A model generated the notes under the pieces. It did not search any database and was not told where the DNA came from. It saw only the letters and a program-made list of their open reading frames with translations. This document shows positions 45,401-57,246 of a DNA stretch of 64,000 nucleotides, piece by piece. How positions within the stretch are numbered: position 1 is the first letter of the stretch; every line of letters begins with the position of its first letter. The DNA comes from Lactarius indigo. Taxonomy: Eukaryota > Basidiomycota > Agaricomycetes > Russulales > Russulaceae. Position numbers and translations under genes: made by a program. The DNA is taken from contig JAFKAC010000015.1 in the NCBI GenBank assembly GCA_025766275.1, positions 248,001 through 312,000 of the forward strand. Direction: 5' to 3'.

Positions 45401-46588
45401 CCATTTCCTAAGGTTTTCCCATAATTGGTTGCCTGTGATCGTGTTAGATAATCGACTGTCAGGGAAGATGGGACTGATTACGAACGCTTCACGTTGTCTA
45501 CTTGGTCCGCAGTTTGTCGAGTGATTAACTTCACTTCCAGTGAGTCTATGTGATAGAAGTGAGTGATGACGCTGGTGAGTTGCCAAAGAGACACCACGCA
45601 CTGTCAGTTATTGTTTGCACCTTATCATCAATTGCTTGAACGTTGTCGCCAACGAGCTGTACCTCGCTTCTGACAACCTGCACTTCGCTTTCGACACCCC
45701 TCACGCCATCCCCAACCGCCGTCACTTTGCCATCGATGGTGTGCGTGACCTTCAGAACCTGCGAACTCGCCATCACGACCTCTTCGTTCGTCAGTTTATC
45801 GAGCTTCTTCAGCCCATCCTCCAGATCCGTCCACCCCGCCACCTTCTTGAGAAACTTTTCTGGACCGGTGTTAGTCGCGAGCAACGTAAGGTGATGGTCG
45901 AACTCACTGGCTCGGCTCTGTTTCATTTCCTTTGTGGCAGTCGCAAGGATATCCAGGACCTCAGCCGTGATTTGAACCATTTTGTCCGTCATCGCCGCAG
46001 TCAATGGGGCCTCAGTATAAATCTCGAGTCGCACGAAGAAACTTTCAATGCGTCCGAAGATGTCGACGAGGATGTCTTGGCTTGCGATAACATCTTTAGT
46101 TGCCTAAGAACGCTCAACACCGGAAGTTCCCGTACGGGGGAAGAAGCGAAGCGACTCACCAAGAGGAGGACACCAACACCGGTAAATACTAGTTTGGCGG
46201 GTGGGAATGCCTGCCGGATCAACATCAGAGCGTGTTCACCGACAGATGATTAGATACTTACCAATCTGACGCCTTCACTTAGCGTCCCAGAGAAGGCACA
46301 AAGAACATTGATGGTCGGAACGAGCCATTTTTTCAACCTATCATTGCTAGCAGTCCTCGAGGGATCGAACTGGGCGGTCTGAAACACGGCGAGAATGGCA
46401 GCGGGGGAATTGCATATTTCGAACTGTTTGAAGAGATCGTGGTTCTTGAGATCGTTCTTGGTCTTTTTCTTGTACGACTTTAGAGCGATATCAAAGATGC
46501 GTTCGATACTGGTGGAAGTGGATTCGGAGGGTGTAGTTGCGGGAGCCTGGGGCATGGAAGCGGGGGTGGGAGCAGGGGATTGACTCAT
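42424..46588 (-). CDS. STAND/NLR protein NLR-B: Goodbye-NACHT-ankyrin
   Basis: Close paralogue of NLR-A, 1242 aa. Exons: 46588-46262, 46210-46160, 46103-45602, 45432-45262, 45208-45184, 45133-44525, 44467-42424; the total is 3729 nt and in frame. The first six exons have exactly the same lengths as in NLR-A, including the 25-nt and 51-nt ones. Domains are the same: Goodbye, Walker A GKPGSGKS (split by an intron between K and G), VYLVMDALDEC, ankyrin array. It lacks the nine-residue insertion around YAFDPDEKR of NLR-A, and its inter-repeat Ser runs differ in length (SSSSSSSLSKV). Intron 1 has a normal GT donor. Its start faces zf-4. Confidence 0.88.
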
Positions 46589-46619
46589 GTTGGGGGTATG
46601 TTAGCAGTGTCTAGTAGAC

Positions 46620-48290
46620 GGTGGTTAAAGAATGCAGGTGCATCGTGTCGACAAACCAAGGACCTGGATATGGAGGAATCAGATAGACGCGGTAACACGG
46701 ACCGGCACCTCCATTTCATTGCCAGAGCACGACCAGCAGAAGCGGGCTAACCCGAGGATCACTCGATCACGCACCAAACGAATCCTCGCGAATCCGCCCT
46801 ACTGTGTCATTATGAGAATACGGGCCCATGGAAGACATCGCCCTCGATCCAGATGACCCCGCCCCCTGGTTTTGGTCGCTCAACGACATGTCTTTGCCCA
46901 CATAAACGCGACTCCAGATTTGCTTCAGGCAAGTCTTTTTGCAATATTTTAGTTGATAAAAAGTCAAGGTCCCCTGTCCCTGCCGTTGCATCAGCCTCAT
47001 CGTCCGTTTCATCCTCGCATTTCGCTTCGCCGTCCTGACCGTCGTCCCATCAGACCTCCAAGCCTCCGGAACAGGAAAGCGATATGACAGTGATCTCCAC
47101 CACTGGTCTCGGCGACGACCCCACACTACGAGCGAGTAGGCAATTGACCACGTGATGGTGTCTCATAAGGACGACGGCCAGAAAAGCCCAGCACGAAAAA
47201 GTACGAACAGTTATGTCTAGATACGTGAAGTTGTCCATTGCGATTGGGACTAGGGCTAATTACAGGTCTGTGTCAGTCTTTTACGCCCTTTCTGTATGCA
47301 TAAATGTGACAGATTAAGCCATCCTCCGAGTGCCTCCAGGCGCTCCTCGTCCTCTCAATCATATGTGCCCTCACGCCGCATGTCAAAGAGTCCCCTCTTC
47401 CTCCCATCCCTTTTCAAAACCTATCCTTCCCAACCTCATTCCCGCCAACGTGACAGGGACAGGGACCATGACCTGCTGGATATCATATCTGTCATCTCCT
47501 CTTCCCCCTCCTCGGCGCAGCCCGTGCAAGACCAAGAAACGAAGGAGACAGGGGAAATTGATAATGTACGTCCTTATACCGCGCCTCCCGCCCGGCGTGT
47601 GCGAGTCAGGCTATGTGCTGGTGGAGCAACGACCTAGTATACGCCAGTGCCAGACTGCAGCTAAAGCACGGGAAAGGAACAGTTCAGACCCAAAGGAACT
47701 CTGCATGCGCTCCAGAACGCCTTTGGAAACAGCTGGATCCCTGCATCCAGCACAGGACCCAGTGAGAAGAAGACGAAGCACGCAGCCAAAGAGATGGCGG
47801 CAGTGATGGACGATGATGACAACAAAGTAGAAGAGAAAGACAAGTCCGAGATCCCCACTCTCCTCGATCATGCGTTCCCTGAAGCACTTACACACAATTC
47901 AGCGAACGAATTCTGACATGGCGGCGTCGGCATCGGTGCTGGCGGCGACCAGTGAGAGTAAGTACCAATTGGCGAAGGAGAGGGGCGCATGTCTTGACCT
48001 CAACTGACAGCGCAAGCGTGAAGGTTGTCTACTTGTTGCAAACGAAACGCGCTTACTCGCGCGTGCGCAGACAGCGCCGAGTTGGAGCAATGATCTCTTG
48101 CCTGTGTTGCCGCGTGGAAAGGGAAATGCCATCCGCACACGCCGACAGCTCAATCAGAAAATGAAAGCGTGCGGTAGACGAGCACGAACAAGACGAGGCT
48201 GACTACGAGATCGAGATCGTCGTCCATGCACCGCGCGAACTACGGCGCGTACCCAAGGCCAAGCTGCAATTGCAGCCGTCTGTCTGACCG
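46620..48290 (+). pseudogene. Zinc-finger copy zf-4, badly decayed and 3' truncated
   Basis: Follows zf-1 from the 5' part (MEDIALDPDDPAPWFWSLND, here without the stop found in the other copies, then TAA) through the proline-rich part (MYVLIPRLPPGV, EQRPSIRQCQTAAK) and the DDDNKVEEKDKSEIPT segment. It ends near the equivalent of zf-1 26270. Multiple frameshifts; the finger and C-terminus are absent. Confidence 0.65.
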
Positions 48291-48489
48291 CAACCTAGAC
48301 ACAAGCACCGCCATGCCCCCCAGCAGCATCGCGCATCAACCCCACCCACCGCACACACGTCCACGCTATCATCTATGCCGCCCCACAAAAGCAGTCCTCG
48401 CCAGTCATGCCCCCAGACGTCAACTCGCTCGCTGTTCTCCCCCGCTGCTTCTTCGTAGGGCCTACCGCGACGCTGACACCTCGAATAGA

Positions 48490-48890
48490 TAATGGCGGCC
48501 ACGCAGAGCACGAGCGGCGGCGGTCCCGAGCCGAGGGTGTCACAAGTGGACATATTTGGTGGATTGCCGATTTGGGTCAGCGCTACATACGATCTGTACT
48601 GTATGATTCCTCGACGTTACCAATACTTCTCGGTTGGTCCGATCACATGCTTCATTTCACCAGTCGCGACAGTTGCTGATCCGGCTGCATTGACTTGGCC
48701 CCTCTTGGGAAATTTGGGATCGGACATTGACACAACGACGAGGTCATGGATAAGTCAGTATATGCGTAGAGGGCAAATAGGTTTCACATGCGCGTATAAT
48801 TTTCGTCTCCTACTTGTTATTGTAGATAGATGTTGGTTAGTATGGTAGCATGTACTGGAAAATAGCGAATCAGAGGCGGATGTACGGGAT
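48490..48890. repeat. USP UBA2 relic plus 3' half of spacer R (copy 7)
   Basis: About 48492-48560 resembles the segment before UBA2 of USP-A (GGCGGCGGTCCCGAGCCGAG). It is followed by the end of R (CATTTCACCAGTCGCGACAG, 48653-48672) and the F-box 3' flank of F6. It links the two arrays. Confidence 0.5.
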
Positions 48891-48896
48891 ATACAC

Positions 48897-50342
48897 CTAT
48901 TCGCTAACATCAAGCATATCGATCCTTTCCTTGAACTCTTTCTCGTCGATAACGGCTACAGGGTGACCCAGGCTCTGCCGAGCAGCGACAAATTTCTCCA
49001 CAGACGTCATTGGCTCGTACTCTAACCAAAGCAACTCGAGGGCTGGCAACACTTGGGCGGCCCTCTCCCCAGTAATATTGTTGAGTACACGAGAAATGAC
49101 CGGTGAAAGCTCCTCGTCTACACTCATCGCTTTCACAGAGGTGAATGGACAGAAGAGTTCTAGCCATGGGATATCATGACCTAGCACCGAACCGATGAAG
49201 AGACAGGTCACGTTGGAGAGCATAGTAGAAATTTGGCTGACCACCTGGCATATCGCATCTCTCTGGACAGAAAGAATAAATGACAACTGAGCTCGCTGAA
49301 AGTCGACGACGACAGTGTTGCGGTCAACGAGTAGATCCACGTGCCTAAAACGGGAATTTTTCTGAACGATCGACGAACTTGCAAAATTGCGGAATTTGAA
49401 AATCGGTGACTGCCTGCTCCAAGTATTCTATTCGCAAGCGGTTGAGTTGGGGAACGTCGATCCTCGCCACGAGATCCTCGAAATACCCGAAAAGACCCTC
49501 GAAGCGAAATGCGGTGAGAGCGGGAAGGATAGTTCGTGTGATGGGAAGCGGGCGTATTCGATCAGGATGGGACATCCCCGATTCGAATCCAAGGGTGAGA
49601 TACTTGAGCTTGGGCAACGCACCCAGCTTGCGACCATCGCCTCGGGGGGGGTATAACCGGCTGGGGGTATATTGCGAAGATCCACTTTGACAAGTCTGTG
49701 GGCTGACGAAAGGAGAGTCGGTGCAGCTGGAAAGGGAGCGCGAGACATGTGGATCTTCTGTAAGCATGGCGCAAATCCACCGAGGAATGTATTGGGAAGG
49801 ACCGGTGGCATGATCACAAGTCTCCAAAATTCGAACCGAAGGTGAGTCAAAGCTGGAAATGGCCTCTGCATCACCGTAGCCAGCTCTTTGAATAGTGAGG
49901 ATGTCAACGTAAGCTCAACAACTCGTACACGATCGCGGTTCTCCAGTGCCGCCAAGAGATTATCTTGGTCACCACCCTGGAACAGACGGCGGTAGGAAAT
50001 AAAAATAGGCAAGGCTGGAAGATGGCCTAGTTTTTCCTTGACAGGCGTCCTATGGGTGCAGAAAAGGTCCATACGGAGATAGCGTGACGACGAAAACATG
50101 ATGTGCCTCCATGTTCGACACGCATGCGCTAGTCTGTGCCATTTCCATGGGCGACGGCTCTGGACAACATGGACAACTTCATCCATTCGACAAAGGTTAA
50201 ATATTTCTACGAAGACGTTGTCTGGTAGTGTGTTGATCGTCGTTATGCGTCTGTTTGAAGATTAGCAGTGCGTACCCAGTCAATCGGCCGATCCATATGG
50301 TAAATGAAGACACCGGTAATGGACACACCTGTGTGAACCCAT
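48897..50342 (-). pseudogene. F-box copy F6, two frameshifts
   Basis: Has the 14-nt exon (50329-50342, MGSHR) and the same intron, then exon 2 from 50250. The F-box (TTINTLPDNVFVEIF, WKWHRLAHACRTWRHIMFSS) and first third are open to about 49635, where one base is missing relative to paralogues (CCCAGCTTGC against CCCAGACTTGC). The frame shifts until about 49342, where an extra base near ACGGGAATTTTTC shifts it again; the remaining 148 codons to the stop are open. The rest is well preserved, so inactivation looks recent. Confidence 0.8.
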
Positions 50343-50712
50343 CGATAAAGTTGACTTGGACTATGGGATGGAGAAGTATGTGTTCTTATTGCCTTTATGG
50401 GTTGCAACGCGGAGGGCACTTTTGTAGAAATATATTTTATGTCGGGATGTACCCGGAAGGAGAGAGCAAGGGATGACCGGTGACCGGCGACTGGTGAGCG
50501 TCCTGTATGAGGAAGCATGCCCTTATCGATACATACATACATGACACGTGAGGTCACGCGCCGGCATACCACGACTGGGGACCTTTACTAGTTTGTACCG
50601 ACTGCATTCCTTTTTTGTTAGTCTTGCAATGGAACTGTACCAAGTAGCGGAGGATGACAACCTCTCAAGTTGAGAAAGACACCGTAATGTTCAAGTTCAA
50701 GGGCAAATTTGA

Positions 50713-50720
50713 TTACGTCA
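50713..50720 (-). promoter_or_regulatory. Conserved TGACGTAA motif upstream of F6
   Basis: TTACGTCA within GATTACGTCAGGAAC, 371 bp upstream of the F6 start; the context is slightly diverged, as is the gene. Confidence 0.4.
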
Positions 50721-50799
50721 GGAACCTCCTTAGAGGTAACGCTGTGATTGTAATTGCAGCCTTTTTTCGAGATGAGGACTGAGAGTATGGAACCCTGAA

Positions 50800-53700
50800 A
50801 CTGATACAAAAACAATATTAATATTTCTAATCTACGTGGCCACCTCATGACTCGGAAATGGGCTCGAGGCTCGTTGACTTGCAGCACAGATGCGCGGGTA
50901 CTGAGGCCGTAGCGGTCGCGGAGATAGACGTGCTGCAGACGCAGCGGGGCTATCACCTACAGCGCCCATACAGAAGGGCCGCTCAAACGCGTCCTTGAGT
51001 CCGGCGACCTTTTTCGGACCGAAGCCAGGGAGGCGGGCGAATTACGACGCGCCCACCTGTGCGATCTTCGCAAAGCCATATGGTTGACATGTCCTGTCAG
51101 AAGGCGGGAATGAGAAGTACGGACGGACGGCAATTGACGCGCGGAGGGTCTCGACGTCCACCTTGTTCACACTTGGGATGCTCGTGACGCTGGTGCCGTA
51201 CAGGAGCGCATCTGGGGTTTTGCCAACACGCTCGCGGATCGGCGTCGCTGGGTGGGGCTTGGAATGTTTGTATGCTGTAAGATATTGGCTTGTCCCGTCT
51301 GCACTGCACCAAGCTTACACGCACGCGTGTGAGGGTATGTAGTTCCGTCGTCTGGTGAGAGGCTAGTTATGACCAGGCCACGATGACAGTGATCTTATTG
51401 AGCAGGCAGACACTCATCGGCTCTCGAATGGGATCTTGGTGTTCCGATTAGGTTCCGATTAGGGAGAAAGAGGGTGAGCTGAGACGAGTAAGAATAGGGC
51501 GGGCATGACGGATGGTACCACACAGGAGTTGCATGCGGAGGCCGAAGGCCTGATTCCAATGTTTGAGGTAGAGACGATGATATCTCGCTGCAAGACAATA
51601 ATACTCAGGGACGAACACGAGAAATCTGAGGAAAAGCACATTGGTCGTTCTACTGACCTACTTGGGTGTTACTATCTGCTTTTAGAGGGTCGCAAAAGTG
51701 TTTGAGGACAAGAGTAAGACGGTGAGCGACCCCTAACTCTCGTGGCTCACGTTCTTCGTTTTGATTCGGGCTTTGTTCTTTGCACAGAGTACGATACTCG
51801 GCTTCGGTGCCGCAGTCCGCCTTGTTTTGTTAGGTTACGCAAGAACGGACTTATTACACGTGTTCGCTTGTAATTTCGTCCCAGCGAAGACCCATCTGTG
51901 CCTAGGGCGCGCACCTGGCAATATAAATGGATCAAACAAAAAAAAAGACAGGATTAAGACGTCGACATCGGATGATAGAGCTACCTCGATAAATAAGGAA
52001 GGTGGACCGTGTGAACCATTGATTGAGGACGACCAAATCGATAAACAGCTCTTGCTTCCGTCGCTTAATGAATACGCAACAACCCCCTCCACGAATACTC
52101 TTTGTAGGATCGACGTCTTTCCTGTGTTTTTCCCTATGAGAAGGGCTCTGGAAGGACGTCCGTCCTACACAAATTATGCGGTGTGAGACAACGGATAGTC
52201 CCATTACTATTTACTAGGGAAATCCCCGGAAAAGTGTGAGGGTACGTGGTACAACCTTTTATCTGCGAATTTGGTATCACTCCCGACCTGAATTGTCTAT
52301 GGGTGTTAGTGATAGTAGTACTTCTATTCAGTTACCCCTCTGAACATGAAATCAGCGAGGCGAGCCCAAAATTGATGACGAACTTGTATTTCCAATCATG
52401 GGCTACATTTTCCATTTTCTCACAGGATCGAGTCAGGTTGCACAGATGAACTCTGGATCTTGCAAGAATTTATTCGACGCGAGTGTGGAGAAAAGCGACT
52501 GCAAGACAGATTGCATGCGATAAGGTTTGGGCTCTCGATATTGCGTCCCAATGATAACCAACGATTACAGTTCGATCTCAAAATTTACAAGGAAATCTGT
52601 CCTGACCAGAACGGTGCGACGTTACGGACACTCGTATTTAACCAATCATTTCTAGTCCCTGTCCCCGCGGTGTTGGCGGCCAAGGTTTACAGCGTGGCCT
52701 ACGTTTGAAGCCTGCTGACGATGCTTGTTCTTGGCACCCCAGTTGGTGAGTGGCTGCCTTGGCTCACTGCGTTTCGAGCTTGCTGACGACTCCCGTGGCA
52801 TTCGCCTTACACCCACTCCCGACTGCATCTGCGGCTACTCCTGCGTTCCAGTTTATTGCAGTTTCTGGGGCACAGGCGTACACCCCGCGCGAGAGGTGTG
52901 CCAGAGAGCACTAATTCCTCTCTCGCTCGGCTTCGCACACGTCCCTCGTCATACAGTACATATGTGGACTCGAAGACCCACCCATCCATCTACCACAAGT
53001 ACTCGTACGCCGTTTCTAAACGCTGTTGGTACGTCTGGCCGGAAAAACAGGGTGAGCATGATGAATTGTTTTGTTTTCCATAATGTGACGAAAATGCAGA
53101 TCAACGCTCCCTAGCAGACCTCTGAACTGCAATCGCCAACTGCCGCCGGCCCTTTTCAAAGCAACCCGTTGACGCTTCCACCACGCAAGTTACTCTGACC
53201 ACGTACTGTGATGTCCGCAGTCAGGAGCAATGTGCCTCATACAACAAATCGGCGTAGCAGCTTCAATACGTGGAATACAGGGTCTTGGGTATAGGCTCGC
53301 GTCATATTCCGGCGCGGATCCGTATCTGGCCCACCATCCAGCGGAGTTGTACTCGATGTGTGGACGAGCATGTGATTATATGAATGTATTAGATAGAGTG
53401 ATCAGTCCATGATGATGCTAAAAGTGGAAACCTCTGATTCGTTAGTATTTCAGTCTTTCGCAGCTTGAGCTGAGGAGAGGCGGAAGCGAGAGGAGAGATG
53501 ACGTCATAGTCGATTTGCAGGCCTCCGGTGCTGCGAGCTTCGTCCTCGATGTTCATCATCCTGGGCCTCGGAAAGTGTAGTGTCTTCGGGAAATGGAGAC
53601 CGTTCAACCTTGTTACCTTTACGCCCGCCTTGTAGAATAGTACGACGGCGTGCCAAGCGTGCTCCTACAGAAGGAAACGCAATGAAATGGGACGGGCACA

Positions 53701-55359
53701 ACGCCGGGAAATCATGTTTCTCATGGTAAGGTTAAGGACGACGCCGGAGTAAGGGGGCGGTCACGTGCGAGTGACCGTGAGAGTAGTGAGTTCAAGAGAG
53801 TACGAGCGCGAGTATTTGCGTTGGAGGCAGACGGGGAGTAAACGAGTCAAGACGAGGCTTCGTTTTCATTGTTGGGCTCTTTTTGAGCCGTTTTTATAAA
53901 TACAAGTACAATAATATCAAACGTTTTTTTCAAAAACGAGTCGGCATATGAGTAAGAATGCTTGGGGAGTCGTATAGTAGTTCGGGCAGACGCACGGGCC
54001 ATCGGGCACGATACCGAATCACAAATCATGTCGCGCTTGCTTCCCATTCGAGGCTGCAAACCGTCCTTCAGACGGGAGGGGAATACGCGCGGGAAACTTC
54101 GAGAATATGAAGTCATAGTAGAGTACATACACATCATAGCTGCTTGAAGCAGCTTTCCGAATCTGCAAAACGTATCGTAGTGAAGCTCATAGAACATGCG
54201 AGAATATTCGAAGACCGGAAACGTACAAGCCCCTATGGGGCGGGTCCAAAAATTCGGGCATGGTTGAACGGAAAGTGCCCGAGGCCGAGCGTGGTACGCG
54301 CGAACGCTACCGCCGCTCGGACCTCCGGCGGAACGAATCCGCCATCTCAAAATCTCGCGGTCAACCGCAACAGAGAGAAACGCTTGTGTATGACCTGCTA
54401 GTTCCTGAGACACTTACAATAAGTCGACACCCTAATGGCGACGATGGCAACGCTCTGCCACACACCTAACCACACCGCGGAACTCGGCTCGGGTTACCGC
54501 GACATGCCGTTTACACTCCTTCCCAGCCTTTCACATCTTATCTGTGCATGTGAACACGCTCTGGACGGAAAGTCCAACAATTTCGACGTTTGAACGTTTG
54601 GACGACAAGGAGAACGCGCGGCACGACGCAGGACATGAACGAAATACTTGTAAGCGCCCATGGCATTGGGCGTGGCCCGGGACTCCGGGAGGCTTATTGC
54701 CGAATCCGTCCGTAAACGGAGCTACTCCCATTTGGGCTTGAGAAGCGCCTACAGTGTAACCGCGTGCATTGGTCTCAATAGATTCTTTCTATTGGTTCCT
54801 TATCATCATGACCCCATCTAATCCCTCGCATTTCACGACCTTGAGGCACCCGTACAAGATCATCACAATCTTGCACGCCTGAAGGGCTAAACAGATCAAA
54901 AAGTAGGTTGATCAGCTCATGGGGGCTGGCCCACTCGTAGAAGCTGTCACCCTTGCCTCCGAGGTTCTGGGGGAAGGCGTCGACCTGATAGTTCGGGCAC
55001 CGAAAGTGTCTCAACAAGCCGCCGGATGTGACATTTTCGAGGCCGTCATCTCAGTTTCCAATGTCAATTCCACCGCCACTGGTCAAAAAGAGGGTGCTGA
55101 TGTTGTGCGTGACGAGCAGGTAGCACACACTCCTCGAAAAGTTTACCAGGCAAGTTGACTGGTCGCCACGGCACGACATTCTGATGGTCTACCAGTGCGG
55201 AATTATCGTCAGTCTGACAAAGCTCAGTGATGAGTCGCTGAACAGCAGGTGCTGTAGTTAATGTGCGTGGCTGGGTATGCCATGGGAAATGGTCGCAAGA
55301 CATGGGATCTTCGCGCGCGAGTGAGGTTGGGTGGAAAAGGTCGTCCACTCAGTATTGCA
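50800..55359. other. Long stretch without a supportable gene
   Basis: Only fragments. 50830-50900 matches segments at 18150-18240 and 57330-57400. 54878-55040 is a family S relic (minus; FPQNLGGKGDSFYEWASPHELINLLFDLF). The open stretch 53847-54413 (minus, 188 codons) has no paralogue or motif I recognise. 51100-51320 shows a protein-like minus-strand stretch, also unrecognised. Base composition is mixed and no splice-linked exon series could be built. Confidence 0.4.
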
Positions 55360-55660
55360 CTCTCTCCTTGGCACTCTTTATCTTCATGACACAACTTGCG
55401 ACACAAGTATCCCATTTCACCAGACGACGCGACAGTTGCAGGTCCGGCTGTGTTGACTTGGTCCCTCTAGCGAAATTGTTTTAGGATCAAACGCAGACAC
55501 AGCAATGAGTCCAGGCTAATTGGTATATGTGTAGACTAGGGTAAATAGGTTTCACATGCGCACATTTCGTATACAATTTGCTATTGTAGGTAGATGTTAG
55601 TTAGCATAGTAACATGTGCTAGGATTTAGGAAAATAGGCGAATTAAAGGCGAATGGTACG
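55360..55660. repeat. 3' half of spacer R (copy 8) and F7 3' flank
   Basis: Shares CCATTTCACCAGACGACGCG and CAGGTCCGGCTGTGTTGAC (about 55415-55460) with R, followed by the common F-box 3' flank. Confidence 0.5.
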
Positions 55661-55676
55661 GGTATACTGTATAAAT

Positions 55677-57127
55677 CTATTCGCCGACATCGAGTGCGTT
55701 GAGTCTTTCCTGGAACACCCTGTTGTCGTTGATAAAGGTTATAGGGTGACCTATGTTCTGGCGAGCAGCGATGAAGTTCTGAACAGTTTTCACCGACTGG
55801 TTCTCTAAGTGAAGCAACTCGAGTGCTGGCAACACTTCGGCGGTCCTATCTTCAGCGATATTTTTGAGCGCAAGAGGAATGTGCCACGAAAGTCCGGAAT
55901 CTACACTCAGTACCTTCACAGAGGGGAATAGGTGGACGAGTTCCAGCCATCGGATATTGTCACCTACATGATCAAAACCCGAACCGATGAAGAGACGGTC
56001 CACGTTGGAGTGCATAACAGAGATTTGGTTGACCACCTGACCTATCGCATCTTGTTGGATGGAAAGATAAAGTGACCGACGATGATGATCAAGTGCGATG
56101 GCAATGGTATACGGCTCGATGTAAAGGTCCGCGCTGTTAAACTGGGATAACAGCTTGTCTGAACGATCGATGAACTTGCAAAGTTGAGGGATTTGAAAAT
56201 CGGTGCCTTCCTGCTGGACCAGGTACTCTACTCGTAAGCAGTCAAGCTGAGGAGCATCGATCTGCGCCACAAAATCCTCGAAATACTCGAAAAGTCCCTC
56301 GAAGAAAAATACGTTAAGAGCGGGAAGGACGGTCCGTGTGATAGGAAGCAGGCGCATTCGATCAGGGTAGGACATCCCCCTTTCGAATTCAAAGGTTAGT
56401 TTTTTGAGCCTGGGCATCGCAGCCAGACTTGCGACCATCGCTTCTGGTGGAATGAAACCAGTCGGAGGTATTTCGCTAAGATCGATATCGACAAGGTCAT
56501 GGGCTGACGAGAAAAGAATTGGTGCTGCTGGGAAGGGGATGCGAGACATGTAGATCGTCTGTAAACGTGGTGCGGATCCACCTAGGAACGTGTCGGGAAG
56601 GGGTGGCATGGTCACAAATACCGAATCGAGCCGAAGGTGTGTCAATGCCGGAAATGGCTCCTGCATCGCCGTAGCCAGTTCTTCCAACTGTGAGCACGTC
56701 GCGTTGACCTCAATGGCTTGTACACGATCACGATGCTCCAGTGCTGCAAAGAGATTGTCTCTATCGAATTTCTTGTAATAACTGAGAAAGGAGATGGAAA
56801 TAGGTAGAGCTGGAAGATGACCAAGGTTCTCGACAGGTGTCCCATGAGTGCAGAGAAGTTCTAGACGGAGATGACGTGACGACGCAAACATGATGTGTCT
56901 CCAGGTTCGGCACACATGCGCCAGTCTGTGCCATTTCCATGAGCAATGACGGCTCTTAGCAGCATAATGATGGCCAACTTCGTCCATTCGACAAAGGCTG
57001 AATATTTCTATAAAGACGTTGTCTGGGAGACTGTCGATTGTCGTTGTAGGTCTTTTGAAGATTAGCGGCGGTCGATCAATATGGTAAACGAGAAGGCACG
57101 GGACTAGACACACCCGTGTAGGTCCAT
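55677..57127 (-). CDS. F-box-like protein F7
   Basis: Exons are 57114-57127 (MDLHG start) and 55677-57051, giving 462 aa. F-box-like segment TTIDSLPDNVFIEIFSLCRMDEV, then WKWHRLAHVCRTWRHIMFAS; leucine-rich body; tail FIAARQNIGHPITFINDNRVFQERL. The 62-nt intron is shorter than in the others (it lost the DWACTAN-coding part), yet the splice sites and phase are the same. A TTACGTCA motif lies 112 bp upstream. It is closer to F8 than to F1-F5 (shared QLEGT/QEGT-FQIPQLCKF and HHRRS segments). Confidence 0.82.
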
Positions 57128-57238
57128 TGATATAGTTGACTCGAACACTGCTTGACTGGGATGGCGATGTGGATACTCTTATTACCAGTGTGCCGAGTGG
57201 TGGAGCACGACAAGTTTAAGGGCGAAGGGGAAATTTGA

Positions 57239-57246
57239 TTACGTCA
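57239..57246 (-). promoter_or_regulatory. Conserved TGACGTAA motif upstream of F7
   Basis: TTACGTCA within GATTACGTCAGAGACAG, 112 bp upstream of the F7 start. Confidence 0.5.

Noticed and set aside
53847..54413. A 188-codon minus-strand open frame
   Set aside because: No paralogue, splice context or motif; composition is not protein-like over its whole length.
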